The notes below the pieces were generated by a model. It saw nothing but the letters and a program-made list of their open reading frames with translations, was not told the origin of the DNA and made no database searches. A stretch of 64,000 nucleotides of DNA from Mugil cephalus (Eukaryota > Chordata > Actinopteri > Mugiliformes > Mugilidae): positions 17,281,001-17,345,000 of the forward strand of contig NC_061779.1 in NCBI RefSeq assembly GCF_022458985.1, in the 5' to 3' direction. How positions within the stretch are numbered: the stretch's first letter is position 1; each line of letters begins with the position of its first letter. Below are positions 58,344 to 64,000 of this stretch, in pieces. The position numbers and the translations under genes are program-made.

Positions 58344-61333
58344 CTGAAACCGCAAAGCAACATATTAACACGAGGTTGGCTCACTGGAGATTTTATCTGG
58401 AAGGAGACTTTTCCATTTCTTTACAATCTGCTGGAATATTTTTTTAGGAGTTCTCCTTTAAAAAAAAATCCTTTCTTATGTTTCTACATATGTGTTTCTT
58501 TACTGATATGTGACAGAAAGATAGAAACACAGAGGGAAGTTAGAATTTTAGATATTGTTTTTGTACTGCACTGATCTGACTCTATTGCACAGTGTACCAT
58601 CCTAAGTAATTAAAGGCTGTGACTCCACACACTAAACACAAGAGGGCACTATCAGCGCATTCATTTGTAAATGTAACAGCTCAGCTCTATCACAGCGAGA
58701 TAGAAAAGGGTCGCCTCAGAAGCTTTCTCACGGCCAGAGGCAAGAAGACAAAACTGGATTTGTAAAACCGCGTCTCAGAAGAGGTAATCACCTAGAAACT
58801 GGACGGCAAAGTAGCAGGCTTCACTTAGCAGAGTCCACTGGATGATGACCTTTTCTGCTGTGTAGAGGCCGTTCCACATGATGAGGGCCAGGCCTGGAAA
58901 AGGTTGGGATGAGAAGACATTTATAGGTTGAGGGGCATGGGAATGACAACAAATGAAGAAAAGAGCAGCAACTCGGGAAAAAGGCGACGACAACAATTCC
59001 GCTAACACAACTACCACCAGAACAGTTCACTTGCAGCTGTGCCCCAGCTTCACTGTGATGCCATGCGATAATTGGCCTATTGATCGAGCCAAATGCTCTG
59101 ACTCACTGATGCTGATAAAAGTGTTCGCTCAATCATTTCATTGCGTGCTCTCCCTCCAGTTCATTTTCCTGCATTTTCGCTCCCGCCCACACGGACCAGT
59201 GAGACTATGGAAACGAGAAGGGGTAGGCAGTAAGGTGGGAGGGCTGATGGACTGTGCAGTGTCCCTGCCAGGTTCCATCTGTGTGGCAGATGAGACCCCA
59301 TCCTTTCGCCCCCCTATACTGCAAGATGCCATGCTTGTTCTTCACTAATCCCCAGAGCTCTGCTGACATTTATAATACAGAAGCCTGTCTTTAGCTGGCC
59401 TTATAAAGCTGGTTCAGTCATTTCTTCCTTCATGGAGACATGCAATCAAGGATTTACCTCTCCTCAGTCATAAGACAGAGGATTATTTATTTATTGCATT
59501 GGATTTTACATAGCTGATTTATCAAAAAGACATGCAGCGCGCTAGGGTACAGGTTTTTGTCCCATCTCATCAGATGGATGTAATATTCTGTGCTCTGTAC
59601 AAGGTCCATATAACAACTAGGTGTTGGCATTTTAGTGAATGATATGACATGACTTAGTCGGCAAAATCTAGTCTAACAAAGGAACAAACTGTGCGCTGCT
59701 AGCCCCTTTGTCAGAGTGCCATCACACACCCTGAAATCACCTGACTGAGTGTTGTGTCAGTGTGCAGTTAGGGGCATTAAAATCATTTCTCCCATTTCTC
59801 CCAGGCTTACATAATTGTGATGATCAATACGGGCTAAAATCTTCAGTGGATGACGTGGCACAGAAGAGCAAAAAAAACAAAAAACAAAAAAATGCCTAAT
59901 TTCAATGTAAATGAATACACCCCCTCCTCCACGAGTTCAAACTCGGAGGGGAGGAATTCAAGCTCACGCACGCACTCGTACTCTGTTCCCATTACATCTC
60001 AACTTGATATACGAGGCCTCAGAAGCAATAGCTGTTAGTCTTCTGGAGAGGTGGACTCTGATCTTCTAACATGGCCTCGTAGTGAACTGTAGATACACAG
60101 AACTGGACCGAATTATACGGCCTCTGTTTGTGCCCTAAAGGAAAGGATCTGAAGCAATAACAGTCTTTATACAGTAACTGAATGAGTGTGTGTGAGTTGC
60201 AGGGACTGCGATAGAAGAGATCACGTGTACTTGAGCCGAGTACAGTTTAGCAAGTACATAAATATAGTGCATTTTTTTAAAAAAACGTCGCATGTCAGCA
60301 TCATGAAAGCGCTCATTCATGATGTGTAGTCACTATGTGCTGCTGCTACGCATGAAGGGAGCATGAATTTATTATCTGCCTGTGGACTTACTGAGCAACG
60401 CTCCTCCATACAGGCGGATAGAGATGCTAGTTGTGGTGAGCTCCTCCTCAAAAACAACCTCATATAGCTGGTTGGGAAACACCAGAGCCTGTGTAGGGAA
60501 ATAAAAGCACAACGCAACACATTAACACAACCGCATTCTGTCCTTTCCTGAGGTCTTCCTGTTTGTCAGTGAGTTTCACTGCGTATGGGCCGGACACTGA
60601 GGATATTGAGAATTTACACGGCGTGGCGGACAAAGGCGGAGTTGTCCCACCAGATGTGCCCCTCGCCGGGTTACAGTGAAATTAGTCACGTCAATGCCAC
60701 GGCAGCGAAACAACTTCTTCTTCACGATTAATAATTCAAGCGGCACTTACCATCAGAGCCACAACTGTGAAACCCAACGCCGAGACGAGTATCCACACCC
60801 TGAGGAGAGAGAGAGAGATTACATGACATGCTGTATCCTTCCTACGGCAAATATTGCCCGAACAGGTGTTTTCTCAGACTTGACAAGGCGTCGAACTCCA
60901 CCAGAAACTGGAAACACAGACGGCCTCACGCAGTCTGCCGAGCTGGCCGTGGGCCTGCTAACGATGAGTAAAGCGAGCAGCTGAAATCTCACCTCAGGCC
61001 GACAGGCTCCCGCACGGCGAACTTCATCTCGTTTCCGAGCATCTGACTGATCTGTGAGCAAACAAGGCGAGACAGAAGAAGAAGGGAATGAGTTATGAGA
61101 GGCATGAAAAGGTAAAACGCAATCACTATCATGTCATCTTCACAACGTAACCAAGATTAAAACGCGCTCCACGGGCGCGGATTGATTGCGGAGAACGCGT
61201 CTGAAGCGAGCTGCTGGGAAAGAAGCGCACGAAACAATACAGTGGAGAAAAAAAGAAGAGGCTGAGTGTTAGAGGAGGGCCAATTAATATGTTAATTAGG
61301 GACTGTCAGCGTCCTCACCTCCTTAATCACCTC
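58210..61333 (-). CDS. tp53i11: TP53I11 (p53-inducible protein 11), 3' portion; 5' exon(s) beyond the right edge
   Basis: Small multi-pass membrane protein induced by p53 in mammals. Minus-strand exons 60993-61051, 60751-60799, 60392-60488, 58792-58893 and 58210-58343 have canonical splice sites and join in frame to 146 residues from [20 protein letters not shown] to the tail GRKPKKI. They match the human protein over its whole conserved part ([54 protein letters not shown]). Four hydrophobic segments are seen: [71 protein letters not shown] candidate microexon (61319-61333) lies just upstream. The human N-terminal part of about 43 residues (MKKHSQTDLVSRLK type) is not found down to the edge, so it must lie beyond 64000. 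The gene is therefore partial here because of the window. Confidence 0.95.
58792..58893 (-). CDS. tp53i11: tp53i11 exon with TM2 and TM3 start
   Basis: 102 bp encoding (S)[16 protein letters not shown], then [17 protein letters not shown], the most conserved block compared with human TP53I11. The acceptor is CTTTTCCAG and the donor GTGATT. Confidence 0.96.
60392..60488 (-). CDS. tp53i11: tp53i11 exon [10 protein letters not shown]...RLYGGALL
   Basis: 97 bp, starts in phase 0 and ends with one base of a Ser codon. It encodes [20 protein letters not shown] then [12 protein letters not shown], the luminal or extracellular segment after TM1. The donor is GTAAGT. Confidence 0.95.
60751..60799 (-). 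CDS. tp53i11: tp53i11 49-bp exon with TM1
   Basis: A 49-bp exon completing an Arg codon and encoding [16 protein letters not shown], most of TM1. The acceptor is CTCTCTCCTCAG and the donor GTAAGT. Confidence 0.93.
60993..61051 (-). CDS. tp53i11: tp53i11 exon [19 protein letters not shown]
   Basis: A 59-bp exon, phase 0 start, two bases of an Arg codon at the end. It encodes [19 protein letters not shown], the conserved segment just before TM1. The acceptor is TTTGCTCACAG and the donor GTGAGA. Confidence 0.95.
61319..61333 (-). CDS. tp53i11: candidate 15-nt tp53i11 microexon (EVIKE)
   Basis: On the minus strand a strong acceptor (CTCTTGTTTTCTTCAG) is followed by GAGGTGATTAAGGAG and then the donor GTGAGG. 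The 15 bases keep phase 0 with the next exon (61051) and would add EVIKE before ISQMLGNE. The remembered human protein has no such insert at this point, so it would be an alternative or fish-specific exon. There are no coding-similarity data. The call rests on the splice signals and frame. Confidence 0.45.
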
Positions 61334-64000
61334 CTGAAGAAAACAAGAGTACGCCATGACAACATCTCACAGTGACTCCTGCATGAATAACCTCCATGTG
61401 TACGGCAGAATGAAAGCATTGCCACAAATCCTGGCAACAATAGCACCACACAAAACTCAATTTATAATCCTGAAAGCCCGAAGCAGTGCAAGAACTGCTG
61501 AGATGATCCGAGAACCCTGAGAGACGCCGTTTCTAAAGGCACCACTAGTTCGCTCCAGTCGAACACAAACACAGAACAGTTCGCATTTTATTAAATGTCA
61601 CACAGAATGAATCCTTTCTTTTAGCAGCATCAGGAGGACACAACGAAACATTTCTCTGGTAATATCCGTTAGGAGAAACATCAAAGAGCAACTTTATTTT
61701 CACGACACAATTAAATGAACCGCCGATACACATCAAATGCATCGACACATCTGATAATCAATTCAGTGTTTCAGATTGTTGACTGGGTAAAACGCAGTTT
61801 GGCAAACACCCAAGAATGTGGAAATTTCACATTAGAAAACATTAACAATTTTTTTATTTATTTATTTTACTTTTATTCAGACATTTCTCATAATAAAATA
61901 TGTTAATATGAAATCTTTCAAACTTTAACCTAATGATAGCAGCGTAGGTGGCTTGTTAACGCCACTTAAGAGTCCAACATTAATGGAAATCTATGTTTAG
62001 AAGGTCTATGTGCACATAAACAAACTGCAAACTTTTATTCAATAATTATAATGACGTGTTTCACCATGACGTGCACGAATAAAGAGCCCAGTTTGAACTT
62101 TTTTATCAAGAGTTTAGATTTAATCGGTGCAGACAGAAATAAAACCAGTAAATGCTCTGGGAAGCAGCCGTGCCGTACCGGCCATTAGCATCTGCTCTGG
62201 AGAGTCTTTGTTGAGTTTGTGTCCGAAAAGCAACAGATAAGGACGAACGGAAGGAGGACAAAACTCACTTGAAAGCACAAACTCTGATACTAATGGGTCG
62301 ATTTGAGGTCAGACGACAGATGCTGCCGCTGAGTTGCTCACTCTTAATGTCCGTGCTGCAGTGCTTTTACAAAGCATGTATTGGATTGGGCTTTATTGGT
62401 CATTTCCTGGAAAATGTATGCAGGCAACGACAAAACTTGGGCTAACTCAGCTTTGTGTGATGTCACAAATAGAAAAAAAAAGATGGAAATAACCAAAGTG
62501 AATAAAGAAAAAAGGATGCATCAACACATTTCAGTCAAAACAACATATTTACAGCCGATGTACTCGCATGTTCTTGCCGCCCTGTTTAACAATGTTCACA
62601 ATTGTCATTTTTTTATTCAAGAATTGGTTCCCTTGTGTGACATCTATAGTAAAACCGGGTTGTAAAATAAACAAAATGAGTTGGCTACAACACCACTGAA
62701 GGTTCATTTGAGAATTTAAATAGGGATATAAACCTCAATCTAGAGCATAATTAACATGTTCCTGTAAGTACTGTGTATCTGTTTGTATACGTTTAATGTG
62801 CACGTTTTTTCTGTATTTGGGGGATATATCTGACGGAACGTACAAATCCTAAAATCCACAAGTGCAGGAGGGTAAACAAACAGCCCAAATACTGTTTATC
62901 ATCATTAAATCCATTTCCCCCAAAAGGTGTTCTTGTGTTGAAGTCAGACATAGCATCACAGAAACTAAAAATACACTGACACATGAGCACCATGAAGGCA
63001 GAGAAGATGAATCATTTTCTGGCTCGCAGTATTTACAAGGAACTCACTATCAACTGGAAAGTGGTTTTCTGTTGGACAATCCTGTGAAATGTCAGCGCAA
63101 ATGAAACGAAATGATTCATGTCACGGACCAGAAAGATCCAAATGAGTGTTTTTTTGTTTTGTTTTGTTTCATTTTGTTTTTTTTAACCACTTTCACAATG
63201 CAAAAATGAGACCTAATTCCCCTTCAACAGCTGACAAGTTACTGGCTGTTCGTGCCACTAGGTGCGACTTACTGTAACGCTATATTTGCATTTGTGGACT
63301 TTCAGAGGAATCATATCATGAAATGCTATGATCGTGTTTTTGTTTCTGTTTTCGCGCTTATTCCAAACTGGATGCATTTTTTTTTTTTTAAATAGAAACA
63401 CAGTTCATAACTAACTGGATACATTTTCCCCTTGCCACTGGTCACTGTACTCATTAAGAGCAGAAGTTTTAAGAAGACTCACTTAAAGTTAAACTATTAT
63501 ATTATTAGCATAAAGAAAAAGAGCCGTTACATCGCTCCTCGCATTGCAGCAACAGCGCCTGTACGCAAATCCGTTTCTGCCAGCTGTGATCACATGAGCA
63601 GGTGAATCAGGCTTCCTGTGACACGGTTTCAGGGGCAGATTTCGACAGGAACACATAAATATTCATGACTGGCATGAGAAATACTCAAAGGGAGCCGAGC
63701 ATCAGCTGATGGCACCAGGCTGGCTTGGGGTGGAAAATGGCGGAAGGGAGGCGGGGAGAGAGAGGGAGAAACAGGAAAACTAATAAATGCACAATGCTGT
63801 TAGCGCCGAGAGACGGTTAATCACAGCTGCCGTGCTCTGGCATTTTCATCAGTCACTCAGCCAGCGCCATTCAGCGAACAAAGGGCCACTTTTCAACCAC
63901 GGATCAGAAAAACATTCAGATGTAGACGCTATTATCTGAGTATGTATGCTTTCCGTCTGAGGGATATCAGTTGAAATTTCTCAGATTGTGCAGATGCTAA
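61334..64000 (-). other. inferred tp53i11 intron, no exon recognised
   Basis: The tp53i11 coding sequence is missing its N-terminus, so this stretch is most simply intronic and continues past the edge. I searched it for the expected N-terminal motif and found none. Short T and A homopolymers occur at 61850-61870, 63149-63185 and 63378-63391. Confidence 0.5.

Noticed and set aside
62272..62345. possible alternative first exon of tp53i11 (donor AAGTGAGT on the minus strand)
   Set aside because: Donor alone is not enough; no coding similarity and no matching promoter signs.

Overview
The window looks like nuclear DNA of a teleost fish, probably a percomorph-type genome. Vertebrate genes are split into many small exons with canonical GT-AG introns of about 0.2-5 kb. 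Fish-type transposon relics (Tc1/mariner, a hAT-like element, a tRNA-headed SINE, MITEs) and long (CA/TG)n microsatellites are common. Most open frames here are chance frames in non-coding DNA, and only three gene models have good support.

Layout. 1-16.6 kb is mostly non-coding: repeats at 446-766, 3234-3400 and 14.54-15.45 kb, a near-perfect hairpin at 7475-7555, a tRNA-derived SINE at about 8045-8256 and a broken Tc1 transposase at about 8322-9119. A minus-strand frame runs off the left edge and may be the first coding exon of a neighbouring gene. At 16.6-18.5 kb lies a spliced plus-strand gene for a 288-residue acidic protein that I do not recognise; it contains a clear internal duplication and a basic C-terminus. 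From 18.5 to 34.7 kb I see no gene, only MITE-like copies, a pair of inverted repeat copies, a tiny Tc1-end element and simple repeats.

cd82 (tetraspanin KAI1) occupies 53.4-36.6 kb on the minus strand. All eight coding exons join in frame to 256 residues, and a likely 5' UTR exon sits at 53.34 kb. tp53i11 (p53-inducible protein 11) follows on the same strand from the right edge to 58.2 kb. Its first coding exon or exons lie outside the window. Five well-supported exons are present, plus a candidate 15-nt in-frame microexon (61319-61333).

Biology. CD82 is a four-pass scaffold that organises integrins and receptors in membranes. TP53I11 is a small multi-pass membrane protein. As I remember it, both map to human 11p11.2, so the pair is a conserved linkage, although relative orientation appears to differ from human. 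The most novel items are the 288-residue duplicated protein gene, the tp53i11 microexon and the 7.5-kb hairpin. All identifications rest on reading the sequence and remembered family features; no search was run.
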